Part shown: positions 16,008-24,307 of the stretch, piece by piece
How positions within the stretch are numbered: the first letter of the stretch is position 1
Layout: each line of letters begins with the position of its first letter
Source: Agrobacterium larrymoorei
GTDB lineage: Bacteria > Pseudomonadota > Alphaproteobacteria > Rhizobiales > Rhizobiaceae
Direction: 5' to 3'
NCBI RefSeq assembly: GCF_013322225.1
Contig: NZ_JAAMFB010000043.1
Coordinates: 1 to 64,000, forward strand
DNA length: 64,000 nt
Position numbers and translations under genes: made by a program
Notes under the pieces: model-generated
Told to the model about the DNA's origin: nothing
Database searches by the model: none
What the model saw: the letters and a program-made list of their open reading frames with translations, nothing else

Positions 16008-17247
16008 TTTTGAAGTTCTTATCGATCTCGCCGCATGTACGCGGCGCGTTGGGCTGGCAAGAAGCAATCGCATTCGAGGCTCAGAAACAATCATGTTCGA
16101 GTATGATGACGCTTGGCTGAAAGACGCTGATCGTTTTTCGCTCGAACCTGCGCTTTCGCTGACCCGTGGTGCCTTCGCGCCACCGGCAGGGTTTGCGACC
16201 TTCGGGTCCATCGGCGACTCGGCTCCGGATACGTGGGGTCGGCGGTTGATGCAACGTGCCGAACGTCGTAGCGCAGAGCGTGAGGGGCGGGCCGTCCGCA
16301 CCCTTTCCGAGAGCGACTACCTGCTAGGTGTCGCAGACGAGACCCGGCTTGGCGCACTCCGGTTCCGCTGGGTCGGAGATGAGGTGTTTCAGGCGCCCAT
16401 CCAGACCGGGGTCCCGGCCATAATCGAACTCGGCCGGCTTGTGCAGATCACCGAACGCATCCTGCGCGATGAGGAGACCGACGAAGACCTTCAGCTCATT
16501 TTTGCACCCGGATCCTCGCTCGGTGGTGCCCGACCGAAAGCCTCTGTCGTCGATCAACATGGCCATCTGTCCATAGCCAAGTTCCCGAAGGAAACCGACG
16601 AATACAGCATCGAGACCTGGGAGGAGGTCGCACTCAGGCTGGCTGAGAAAGCCGGTATTGCAACGCCGCAACATCAGCTCGTCGAGGTCGCGGGCAAAGC
16701 CGTCATGTTGTCTCGACGCTTCGACCGCAACGGTGCCATCCGCATTCCGTTTCTATCAGCGATGGCGATGATGGGTGCCAGGGACGGGGAGCGCGGCAGC
16801 TATCCGGAAATTGTAGATGCTATTGCTGAGCACGGCGCGCGGGGCAAGGAAGACGCGCACGCTCTCTATCGGCGCGTGGTCTTCAATGTGCTAATCTCCA
16901 ATGTCGATGATCACCTGCGTAATCACGGTTTTTTATGGTCGGGCAAGGCGGGGTGGTCGTTGTCACCGGCCTACGATCTCAATCCCGTTCCGACCGACGT
17001 CAAGGCGCGGGTATTGAGCACCAATATAGATCTTGATGAGAGTACCTGCTCACTCGATCTTCTGGAGGCTGCATCGGAGTATTTCGCACTCACCCTAGCT
17101 CAGGCCCGCGGCATCATCAGAGACGTAGCGACCGTCACCGCGACCTGGCGCGATACAGCCAAGGCCGTCGGTGCGCGCGGCAGCGAAATCACCCGAATGG
17201 CCAGCGCCTTCGAGCATAGCGACCTTAACCGAGCGCTCACTGTTTGA
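16000..17247 (+). CDS. hipA: HipA-like serine/threonine kinase toxin
   Basis: 415 residues. HipA kinases phosphorylate a cellular target (glutamyl-tRNA synthetase in E. coli HipA) and induce growth arrest. Motifs seen: N-terminal HipA domain with DSAPDTWGRRLM; glycine-rich loop SSLGGARPKASV at about 171-182; the lysine in HLSIAKFPK; catalytic segment NVLISNVDDHLRNHGFL at about 299-315; metal-binding-like SPAYDLNPVP. All key positions appear present, so the toxin looks intact. Likely acts as a plasmid-addiction module. Confidence 0.88.
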   Translation: MADFEVLIDLAACTRRVGLARSNRIRGSETIMFEYDDAWLKDADRFSLEPALSLTRGAFAPPAGFATFGSIGDSAPDTWGRRLMQRAERRSAEREGRAVRTLSESDYLLGVADETRLGALRFRWVGDEVFQAPIQTGVPAIIELGRLVQITERILRDEETDEDLQLIFAPGSSLGGARPKASVVDQHGHLSIAKFPKETDEYSIETWEEVALRLAEKAGIATPQHQLVEVAGKAVMLSRRFDRNGAIRIPFLSAMAMMGARDGERGSYPEIVDAIAEHGARGKEDAHALYRRVVFNVLISNVDDHLRNHGFLWSGKAGWSLSPAYDLNPVPTDVKARVLSTNIDLDESTCSLDLLEAASEYFALTLAQARGIIRDVATVTATWRDTAKAVGARGSEITRMASAFEHSDLNRALTV

Positions 17248-17450
17248 TATAGTATTTATGGTGATGGATATCCATTAGAACTTAATATATTCAAGAGCTA
17301 TATAATTATATATTAAATTTCCTGTAGGTTTTATATATAGTATCTACCATCGATAAGGAGTAATTAACGATGGTTATACCAACAACCCACAACCATACCA
17401 TGTGATGAACTGCGATATTCCTATAGAGTTCCTATAGAAAATCATTTACC
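17248..17450. other. AT-rich spacer upstream of the RHE_PE00001-family gene
   Basis: A strikingly AT-rich 203-bp segment in a GC-rich neighbourhood. It contains TATA-rich runs (17297-17342) and a tandem TTCCTATAGA repeat (17418-17427 and 17429-17438). It also holds an 11-codon reading frame with a strong ribosome site. It is probably a promoter and leader region, but could be a replication or partition element. Confidence 0.5.
17370..17405 (+). CDS. Putative 11-residue leader peptide
   Basis: ATG GTT ATA ... ATG TGA encodes MVIPTTHNHTM, with a strong ribosome site (ATAAGGAGTAATTAACG-ATG) that the downstream gene itself lacks. It ends 45 bp before the next gene's start. It could be a translated leader controlling that gene, or chance. 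Confidence 0.3.
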   Translation: MVIPTTHNHTM

Positions 17451-18592
17451 ATGATTTCAATGGCTTGCGATCTTGCAAAAATTAGCATGTCAGCCCTGAT
17501 GCGGCCGGCTTTCGACGCGGGAACTGCTCTGACGCGTTTGGACGAGCGGATCGCCCGTTCACCGGTCGGCGCCGGCTGGATCGAACGCCAAAACTTCGCC
17601 GACGCCTGTGCTTCCCTCTGGATTGACGGCGAACTCGTCCATCTCGAAGACCTCGTCCTTCACGATGCGACCCGCGATATCCGCACACCCACCCATGAGC
17701 TGACAATCGCCCGCGACGTGCTGCGCACCCGTCGACGGATTTCCGGACAGTCGCCCGACTGGGCACTATCGCCGGAAGGCATTCGCACGCTCCGGCAGAC
17801 ATCGGAGAACGCCTCAACCGGCGATGAGGCGGCAAGAACCGCCAGCGTCATGCGGCCCGCGGTCCCGATCGATGAGGAAGGGGAGGGGGATGATGGTGAT
17901 CAGGCGGAGAATCTCCCCGGCGTCGACTATGCCGCTATCGATGCGCTGCTGGCCCGATCGAAGGCGGCGATAGAGCACGCGAGGCGTCCCAGGCGTGCCG
18001 GCGATAACCGTGCTGCCGAAAAAGATGCGTTGGTTTACGATCTCGATTGGGACGAGGATGCCCGGCTCGACGAATGGCGCGGCGTGTTGCGCCAGGCCGA
18101 AACCCTGCCGGCGATACTGCAGGCCATCGTCGCCCTCGATGCCTGGAACGAACTGTCCGTGCTGCAGCACGCGTCCTGGCTCGGCCGCCTGTTGTCTGCG
18201 TCGATCCTTCGGGAAGCCGGCATCACCAGCGGCTCCCATCTCGCCGCCATCAATCTTGGCCTGAAAACCATTCCCGTGGATCGGCGTCGGCATCGCGACC
18301 GGGAAACGCGACTGCTGTCCATTGCTCATGGTTTGCTGGCGGCCGCAGCGCTTGGGCTGAAGGAGCACGACCGGTTTGGCGAAAATCATGATGGAGCGCA
18401 AACTGGCGGGAAAACGGACGTCGTCAAAACTACCAGAGCTGATCAAACTGGTGATGGCAAAACCATTGGTGTCGGCCGGGATGATTGCCAAGGACCTTGG
18501 CGTCACGCCGCGGGCGGCGCTGCGGATCGTCGAGGAGTCGGGCTTGCGTGAGATGACGGGGGGGGAGGTTTCGGGCATGGGGAGTGATCTAG
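17451..18592 (+). pseudogene. RHE_PE00001-family helix-turn-helix protein with two frameshifts
   Basis: The N-terminal part reads from ATG 17451 through [20 protein letters not shown] and [16 protein letters not shown], as in a rhizobial plasmid family annotated RHE_PE00001, of unknown function with a C-terminal HTH. Near 18380 the frame shifts; removing one T from the TTT there continues as [20 protein letters not shown] and [20 protein letters not shown] second indel in the run of eight G (18558-18565) would give the ending TGGRFRAWGVI and the stop at 18590-18592. Two homopolymer indels suggest either decay or sequence error. Confidence 0.65.
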
Positions 18593-18720
18593 TGGGCCAG
18601 CCCGTTTTGTACGTCCGAATCCCATCAAATGTGGGACCTCGGGCGTTGCAAACGCAATTGCGCTCGGGTAGTCCAAAAACGTTAGAGTTATGTTCAACTT
18701 TTGTTTGCAAAACTGGTCCT

Positions 18721-19692
18721 ATGCTGCCTCGCGATTACAGACTGCACGAGCTAAATGAGGACGAGTTCGAAAGACTCGTCGTCCGCATTTGCGTGCGTTG
18801 GCTCGGCGAGGGTATAACACCCTTTGCCCGGGGACGGGACGGCGGCCGTGACGGAAAGTTCCACGGGACCGCCAACAGCTTTCCAAGCACTGCTTCACCG
18901 CTGTCTGGGCATTTCGTCTTGCAGGCCAAGCATGTTGCTGCGCCAAACAAATCCTGCTCCGATCTCGATTTCGCAGGGCTGCTTGCGAAGGAACACGAGA
19001 AGGTCAAGCGCCTCAATGGCGAGGGCATCTGCGATCACTACCTCGTTTTCGCCAACCGAAAATATACGGGCGGCGCGGATGAGAAATATATGAAAGATCT
19101 CAAGGCGCTTGGTGTAACTTCCGCCCACATCATTGGGGTCGAGCGCCTTCATCTAGCACTCGACGATTATCCTGATATTCGCGAAACACTGCCGAATCTG
19201 CTCGATCCTTCGCCCTTTCGCTTCAATCCAGACGATCTGGCTGAGGTAATCGGCGCACTCCATTCCTACACCACGGATGACGGGCAAAGCGCCTTTGAGA
19301 GTGCATTCGACTTTGAGAAGTTGAAAATGCCGTTTAAAAACAAGCTCAACGGGGTTTCGGACGAGTATTATAGCCAAGTCATCGTCGCACAATCCATGCC
19401 GCATTTCGAGCGAGTGGCCCAATTCCTCCAAAATCCGAGGAATGACGAGTTCGCAGCGCTGTATCACGACGCCGCCGACGAGTTGAAGCAGAAGATCATC
19501 GCAAAGCGCGCCCAGTTCGGAGCGTTCGATGACATCTTCCTGTTCATGTATGAGCAAATTCAGCAGAAACGGGACGTTTTGAAGGGCAAGCGACGCCTGA
19601 TTTCGATCCTGCTGCACTATATGTATTTCAATTGCGATATCGGGATCAAGCAGCTGGAGGAAAACGAAGATGTCGTCCATGCTGACGCCTAA
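18721..19692 (+). CDS. ABC-three-component system effector (restriction-nuclease-like N-terminus)
   Basis: 323 residues from ATG 18721; earlier in-frame codons belong to the decayed gene upstream. The N-terminus has the layout of a PD-(D/E)xK nuclease: LNEDEFERLV, then GRDGGRDGKFHG with the metal-binding Asp, then VLQAKH (a QxK box) at about residues 80-85. The C-terminal half is helical and resembles the CTD of ABC-3C systems. The next two genes encode the middle component and the SMC-like ATPase, overlapping or nearly touching. In the published classification such loci are conflict/defence systems. Effector activity as a nuclease is inferred from the motifs. Confidence 0.75.
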   Translation: MLPRDYRLHELNEDEFERLVVRICVRWLGEGITPFARGRDGGRDGKFHGTANSFPSTASPLSGHFVLQAKHVAAPNKSCSDLDFAGLLAKEHEKVKRLNGEGICDHYLVFANRKYTGGADEKYMKDLKALGVTSAHIIGVERLHLALDDYPDIRETLPNLLDPSPFRFNPDDLAEVIGALHSYTTDDGQSAFESAFDFEKLKMPFKNKLNGVSDEYYSQVIVAQSMPHFERVAQFLQNPRNDEFAALYHDAADELKQKIIAKRAQFGAFDDIFLFMYEQIQQKRDVLKGKRRLISILLHYMYFNCDIGIKQLEENEDVVHADA

Positions 19693-19918
19693 GAAGCACC
19701 TGAACCTTGATACTTCGCTGCTACGCGTGTTCTCGCTTGTCCTAAAGGAGCTGCAAAAGCGTGGCGTTTGCGAGTTCGAGAAGCTGCGCGGTGTTGTCAT
19801 CCGGCGGGTTGGCCCGGACGGCGAACTTTCCTTCCTCCCCGCTCTCGACCTGCTGTTTTTGCTGGGCAAGGCAGAGTACCACATCAAGAACGACACTCTC
19901 GAATACAAGGCTGACTGA
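19670..19918 (+). CDS. ABC-three-component system middle component
   Basis: 82-residue helical protein between the effector (23-nt overlap) and the ATPase gene (2-nt gap). Its size, the core LLRVFSLVLKELQKRGVCEF and the ending FLLGKAEYHIKNDTLEY fit the small middle components (MC6-like) that bridge the ATPase and effector in ABC-3C systems. The precise subclass is uncertain. Confidence 0.7.
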   Translation: MSSMLTPKKHLNLDTSLLRVFSLVLKELQKRGVCEFEKLRGVVIRRVGPDGELSFLPALDLLFLLGKAEYHIKNDTLEYKAD

Positions 19919-19920
19919 CA

Positions 19921-21729
19921 ATGCAAATCAGTCGCCTTTACTCGAACCTTCCTGATATTCTTTCACCGATCGGGTTCAATCATGGAGCCAATGCCGATCG
20001 GCTCAATATCGTGCTCGGCGAGGTCAAGCATCCTAAGGATCGAAAGAAAGATTCGCATAATCTCGGTAAGACGACGCTCCTGCAGCTGATTGATTTCCTT
20101 ATGTTGAAGGGATGGTCGCAGGACAGCTTTCTCTACAAACATCGGGACCGTTTCGCCGATTTTGTCTTTTATCTCGAGATTGCCTTGAATGGTGGTGGGT
20201 ATGCCACGATTAAACGTAGCGTTGCTGCACCCACACGCGTCGCCCTTTCCCTTCATGAAGATCCCGATCAAAATTTTGATGGTGCTGCCGACGATGTCTG
20301 GGATCATCCAGATTTGCCGATCGATGAAGCGATCAAGCTTCTCGACGCATGGCTCGATCTGCGTGCGCTTCAACCTTACGACTACAGAAAGGCAATCACC
20401 TACTTCCTGCGCTCTCAGGGCGACTGGAGTGATGAACTGCAGCTGCAGAAGTTCCAAGCCGGGCGTGATCTTCATTGGAAACCGTTTGTCGCTCATCTTT
20501 TTGGCTTCAATCAGAATCCGATCACCCGAAAATACGAGCTGGACGAACGCATTGCAAAACTCCAGGAAAAGCAGTCTGAACAGCAGTCTGAGGTCCAGTT
20601 CAAAGAAGAGGACCTTCCCAAACTGACGGCGGAACTCGGCATCCTCCATCAGCATGTTGAGGATTTGGAGGGGCAGCTCGACGCGTTCCGCTTCGACGAT
20701 GAAGAACGTCGGATCATGCGCGAGCTCGTCGACACCATTGAGGAAGAGATCGCCTCGCTCAATCAGCAGATCTACGATGCACGATACGATATTGGCCAGA
20801 TCGACACCTCTCTCAGCCATAAGGACAAGTTCGACCTGGGCGAAGTTCAATCGATCTTCGATGAAGCAAAACTTCATTTTCCGACGCAGCTCAAAAAGCA
20901 GTATGGCGAGCTCGTGGAATTTAAGAAGAAGGTCACCCAAGAGCGAAATGCCGCTTTGCGTAAGCGCCGCAAGGAGCTTGAGGTCGCGTTATCGGCGGCC
21001 GAAGGTCAAAAGACGTTGCTTGATGCTCGGCGAGTTGAGCGTCTGAAGGTTCTTCGCTCGACGGACACCTTCGAAAAGTTCAAGGCTTTGCAGAAGGACG
21101 TCACGCACCAGAAGGCGCAGCTTGTATATCTTGGCGAGCAACGCAAAAAGCTTGAGGCTGTGGCGGAAACCGCAAGGCAGGTCCGCGAGGCAGAGCGTGA
21201 CCGTGGCCGGGTCGTAGACGAGATCAAGGCTATGCTTGAAAAGCCGACGGTGATCTATGAACGCTTCGCCAGGATTTTCAACGAATACTGTCAAAAAGTG
21301 CTTAACCACGAAGGCATTTTCTTCTTTCACATCAATTCTAACAACAATCTTGACTACAAGATCAGCCTGGGTCTTGCCGGGCAAAAAGGCGTTGCCTCCA
21401 GCCAAGGTGAGGGTACCAGCTATAAGAAGTTGATCTGCGCCCTGTTCGACCTAGCGCTCCTGCGCGTTTACGAGGACATTCCGTTCTTTCATTTCGTGTA
21501 TCACGATGGAATGTTTGAAGCTCTCGACGATCGAAAGAAGCTTGCCTTCCTCGAGCTTGTCCGTGAGCAGGTCAGCCACCGAAAGCTTCAGTATATCATG
21601 ACAGTCATCGCGTCTGATCTACCGCGCGATTCCAAGGATAAGCTCGTTGCCTTCGCAGATGACGAGATAGTCCTCCGACTGGACGATAGCGGGCAAGCTG
21701 GCCGGCTGTTCAAGATGGCCGAATTCTGA
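19921..21729 (+). CDS. ABC-three-component system SMC-like ATPase (DUF2326)
   Basis: 602 residues. An N-terminal half-ATPase with Walker A SHNLGKTTLLQLIDFLML at about residues 41-58, a long coiled coil (about 205-430, e.g. KLQEKQSEQQSEVQFKEEDL), and a C-terminal DUF2326-type half with GEGTSYKKLICALFDLALLR (signature-like) and IPFFHFVYHDGMFEALDD (Walker B). This is the SMC/RecN-like architecture expected of an ABC-3C ATPase, a sensor that would load on nucleic acid and license the nuclease-like effector. Last gene of a tight three-gene operon. Confidence 0.85.
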   Translation: MQISRLYSNLPDILSPIGFNHGANADRLNIVLGEVKHPKDRKKDSHNLGKTTLLQLIDFLMLKGWSQDSFLYKHRDRFADFVFYLEIALNGGGYATIKRSVAAPTRVALSLHEDPDQNFDGAADDVWDHPDLPIDEAIKLLDAWLDLRALQPYDYRKAITYFLRSQGDWSDELQLQKFQAGRDLHWKPFVAHLFGFNQNPITRKYELDERIAKLQEKQSEQQSEVQFKEEDLPKLTAELGILHQHVEDLEGQLDAFRFDDEERRIMRELVDTIEEEIASLNQQIYDARYDIGQIDTSLSHKDKFDLGEVQSIFDEAKLHFPTQLKKQYGELVEFKKKVTQERNAALRKRRKELEVALSAAEGQKTLLDARRVERLKVLRSTDTFEKFKALQKDVTHQKAQLVYLGEQRKKLEAVAETARQVREAERDRGRVVDEIKAMLEKPTVIYERFARIFNEYCQKVLNHEGIFFFHINSNNNLDYKISLGLAGQKGVASSQGEGTSYKKLICALFDLALLRVYEDIPFFHFVYHDGMFEALDDRKKLAFLELVREQVSHRKLQYIMTVIASDLPRDSKDKLVAFADDEIVLRLDDSGQAGRLFKMAEF

Positions 21730-21922
21730 CTTCGATCTTACGGACGATTGTAATGGAGCCGAGAGGTACAGAAGCCTTAGCTTGGCCGAATTGTGCCGCT
21801 GCTGGAAGACTTCGTCTTACTCTTCGTTCCCGTCAATCACCATATAGGTTGTCAATGGCTGCCTCCACCGTCGTCTGACTCTTTGAACGTGCTCTGTTTG
21901 TATGATCTGAGTTCGCAGAGGC

Positions 21923-22525
21923 TCATTCAGATTTGCTATTCTCAAAGCTTTTAGAGTTAGCCAAAGATTCTTGTTCTGGGACCAGCCCTTCCCATGCGTC
22001 ATGTACCCACCGACTAACGCTTGTGACTTTCCTGGCGAGTAACTGGTCTGCATCAGCGCAATCGGCAAACTCGCCATCGCGAAAATCGAAATTGGCTTTG
22101 TGCTCCTCGAGTTCGCGTTGAGCTCGGCGATAAATCATCCAAAGACGCTGTGGCTTTCGAAGTTGGAGCCAGCTGGTCAGTCCACCCGCCAAAACTGATA
22201 ATGCTGACGGAACGCCTTTCGCCCAAAGGTCTCCTGTCCCAAGCGTAACGAAAAGTGGTGCAGTCAACGTAGAGGCGATGATAACGGAGAAGCAAAGTTG
22301 AGACTCCAGCTTGTTGTGATCTGCTTTCTCTCGATAGCCTTGGCGAACAGTAGAATAATAAGCGCTTGCGGTGGTAAACACGTCGGCTTGGATCGTTTTA
22401 TCCTTGCGATACATAGTCAGAACATTCCCAATGTGTTGGTGTTGTTTCAACAAAGTATGAAACAGGCGAAGAGGATTCTCCAATCTCGTCACTCGCGTGC
22501 TGGCGCATTGCACGCTTGATGACAC
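21923..22525 (-). CDS. SLATT/DUF4231-like two-helix membrane protein
   Basis: 200 residues. A soluble helix (ADVFTTASAYYSTVRQGYRE) precedes a pair of hydrophobic segments, roughly CFSVIIASTLTAPLFVTLG and VPSALSVLAGGLTSWLQL, followed by LRKPQRLWMIYRRAQRELEEH and a charged C-terminus. This matches the SLATT superfamily, predicted pore-forming effectors of conflict systems. It lies on the same strand 91 bp downstream of the receiver-nucleosidase gene, so it may be co-transcribed with the Detocs-like genes. Assignment is by topology and context; no catalytic motif exists to confirm it. Confidence 0.6.
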   Translation of the reverse strand: MSSSVQCASTRVTRLENPLRLFHTLLKQHQHIGNVLTMYRKDKTIQADVFTTASAYYSTVRQGYREKADHNKLESQLCFSVIIASTLTAPLFVTLGTGDLWAKGVPSALSVLAGGLTSWLQLRKPQRLWMIYRRAQRELEEHKANFDFRDGEFADCADADQLLARKVTSVSRWVHDAWEGLVPEQESLANSKSFENSKSE

Positions 22526-22616
22526 CCATTTCTTTGAAACTCAGTGCGCTGTATGGACTCTGCACGCGATTCGAAAGGGAAAATTATCCAGCTACGCAGT
22601 ATTGAAACAAGTACAC

Positions 22617-23828
22617 TCAAATCAAACGATTTCCGTAACGCTCTAACAACAGACGGAGAACTTGTGCACTTGAGTAAGCTGCATACCGTTGATAACCATC
22701 AGCCTTATCTGGATCAGCGAAATCACAGACGCCTTTGACTGCAAGAAAGGTTGGTTGTGGTGAGGAAGCGGCGTGGGCGGCCGCATAGATTCCATAAATT
22801 TCCATCTCAACTCCAATTAATTCTTGATGCTGTCCTTTGACGCCTTGAATAATTCTTCCATCGGATAGCACTGCGGACCCAGAAGCAAGCGGACCGAGCA
22901 CTATCCGGCTCGTGTCCGGTTTCGTACCTTCAAACTCGAGCCTGATTGCCTCAAGTGCAGAACTGTCTCCCCGAAGCTGCAGAATATGGTTCCGAACTTT
23001 CGCCGGAGCTGGAATATGGTGAGGTCGAAACAAAAAGCGCCCTGTCTCGCCGTCCCACTTACCGCTTTGGAAATCCCATGCAGGATCTGCAAAAAGAACG
23101 TCTCCCAACTTCACTTTTCCGCGCACCCCAGCGCAGATGCCTGTCATAGCGATAAGTTTTGGTCTTAGAGTACTAATTAGTGTGTTTGCCGCTATAGCGC
23201 TCGCCACCATGCCCATACGGGGAAGACATACGGCACATACATTGTAGCTCTTGTCGTCAACCACGAATTTTCCATCGTGAATGAATATGGTGTCGTCTAG
23301 CGGACGAGATGTCTGCCAATTCCACGGAAGTTTCAGTACTTCCGAGAGTTCAGGGTCTTCCAAAGCACATATAATGACGACCTCCGTTCCGAGGTTAGAA
23401 TTCTCTGGCTTTTTGCCTCGTCCACGAATGAATGTCACGCAGTTGAGGGCGCGATGCATCCATTCGTCGGTGGAGCGAGAGTAATTTAAGACTGTCCAAC
23501 ACCAGTCTTCAAATTGTGCAAGAGCTGATCCCGCAGCGGCTCTATCCGCTGTAATACCAAGAATATATGGGGCTTTAGACGTTAAGTCGTTTTGTCGAAT
23601 CTCAAAAAGAAGATCAATGGCGTTTTGAGGATTTTCCGAATCTTCCGGATGAAGGGGAACCAGGATATCTAACAGTAGTAAGTCATATTCTTGACCCATC
23701 AATCGAGCTCTTGCGTCATTGCACGAAGTTACAATATCCACTGAGCCACGATCTATACCCATTGCTTTAAGTTCCGCGATAAAAATATCGTAGCGCTTAG
23801 GCTGGTCATCGACGATTAGGATCTGCAT
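22617..23828 (-). CDS. dtcC: Detocs-like effector: receiver domain fused to PNP-family nucleosidase
   Basis: 403 residues. The N-terminal receiver domain (about 1-125) has ILIVDDQPKR and the phospho-acceptor Asp in YDLLLLDILVP. The C-terminal purine-nucleoside-phosphorylase fold (about 145-400) has VVIICALEDPE, TGICAGVRGKVKLGDVLFAD, GVEMEIYGIYAAAH and VCDFADPDKADGYQRYAAYS, covering the nucleoside-binding Glu/Met and the catalytic Asp. DtcC of the Detocs antiphage system has this fusion and cleaves ATP at the N-glycosidic bond. Gap to the upstream receiver gene is 2 nt. The substrate here is inferred from that family. Confidence 0.82.
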   Translation of the reverse strand: MQILIVDDQPKRYDIFIAELKAMGIDRGSVDIVTSCNDARARLMGQEYDLLLLDILVPLHPEDSENPQNAIDLLFEIRQNDLTSKAPYILGITADRAAAGSALAQFEDWCWTVLNYSRSTDEWMHRALNCVTFIRGRGKKPENSNLGTEVVIICALEDPELSEVLKLPWNWQTSRPLDDTIFIHDGKFVVDDKSYNVCAVCLPRMGMVASAIAANTLISTLRPKLIAMTGICAGVRGKVKLGDVLFADPAWDFQSGKWDGETGRFLFRPHHIPAPAKVRNHILQLRGDSSALEAIRLEFEGTKPDTSRIVLGPLASGSAVLSDGRIIQGVKGQHQELIGVEMEIYGIYAAAHAASSPQPTFLAVKGVCDFADPDKADGYQRYAAYSSAQVLRLLLERYGNRLI

Positions 23829-23830
23829 AT

Positions 23831-24307
23831 CTAGTCCTCTCTCAGGCCGAGTTTCTGAAGTGTGCTAGAAAGCGTTGTCTTCCATTCATCGTAGGTTGAG
23901 TTGTAATGCAACACAGAGCTGACAATCCCTTCGAACTCGGCTATCCACTCACGCCGTAGTTGGTCGAGATCAACTGTCAGGCCTCCGTCTTTTGCAAAAC
24001 CCTCATAACCCGTAATGATAACTACAGGACACGATAGCTCCGCCATCTGCATCATTCTCAAAATCTCGGCGCCTCCAAAGCCTTGCGGCCTTCCACCGCT
24101 TTCACGGTCACCAGCATCGAAGGTTGGAAGGGACATATCGAGAAGCATTAAGTCGACTTCAGTTGTTTCCACCACATCTAGAGCCGAGTTAACTGATCGT
24201 GCGGTTACGATAGCGAGTTGAGGATTAAGTTCATGGAGAAGTCTCACAATGTGATCACGTTTTGGAGCCTCATCCTCAACAAGCAAAATTGTTGGTTTCT
24301 TAACCAT
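23831..24307 (-). CDS. dtcB: Detocs-like stand-alone receiver protein
   Basis: 158-residue single receiver domain: TILLVEDEAPKRDHIV (acidic pocket), VDLMLLDMSLP (phospho-acceptor Asp), PVVIITGYEG (conserved Thr), plus a C-terminal helix LHYNSTYDEWKTTLSSTL. The phrase NYSRSTDEWMHRALN occurs at the matching position in the dtcC receiver, so the two receivers are related. In Detocs, DtcB is thought to drain phosphate from the kinase and prevent false activation. It overlaps the kinase gene by 8 nt. Confidence 0.8.
   Translation of the reverse strand: MVKKPTILLVEDEAPKRDHIVRLLHELNPQLAIVTARSVNSALDVVETTEVDLMLLDMSLPTFDAGDRESGGRPQGFGGAEILRMMQMAELSCPVVIITGYEGFAKDGGLTVDLDQLRREWIAEFEGIVSSVLHYNSTYDEWKTTLSSTLQKLGLRED

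Noticed and set aside
17418-17438. Tandem TTCCTATAGA repeats resembling half of an FRT-type site
   Set aside because: The copies are direct, not inverted, and no Flp-like recombinase is present; resemblance is likely chance.
19153-20940. Long minus-strand frames opposite the ABC-3C genes
   Set aside because: They mirror the codon pattern of the plus-strand effector and ATPase genes, which have clear motifs and operon structure.
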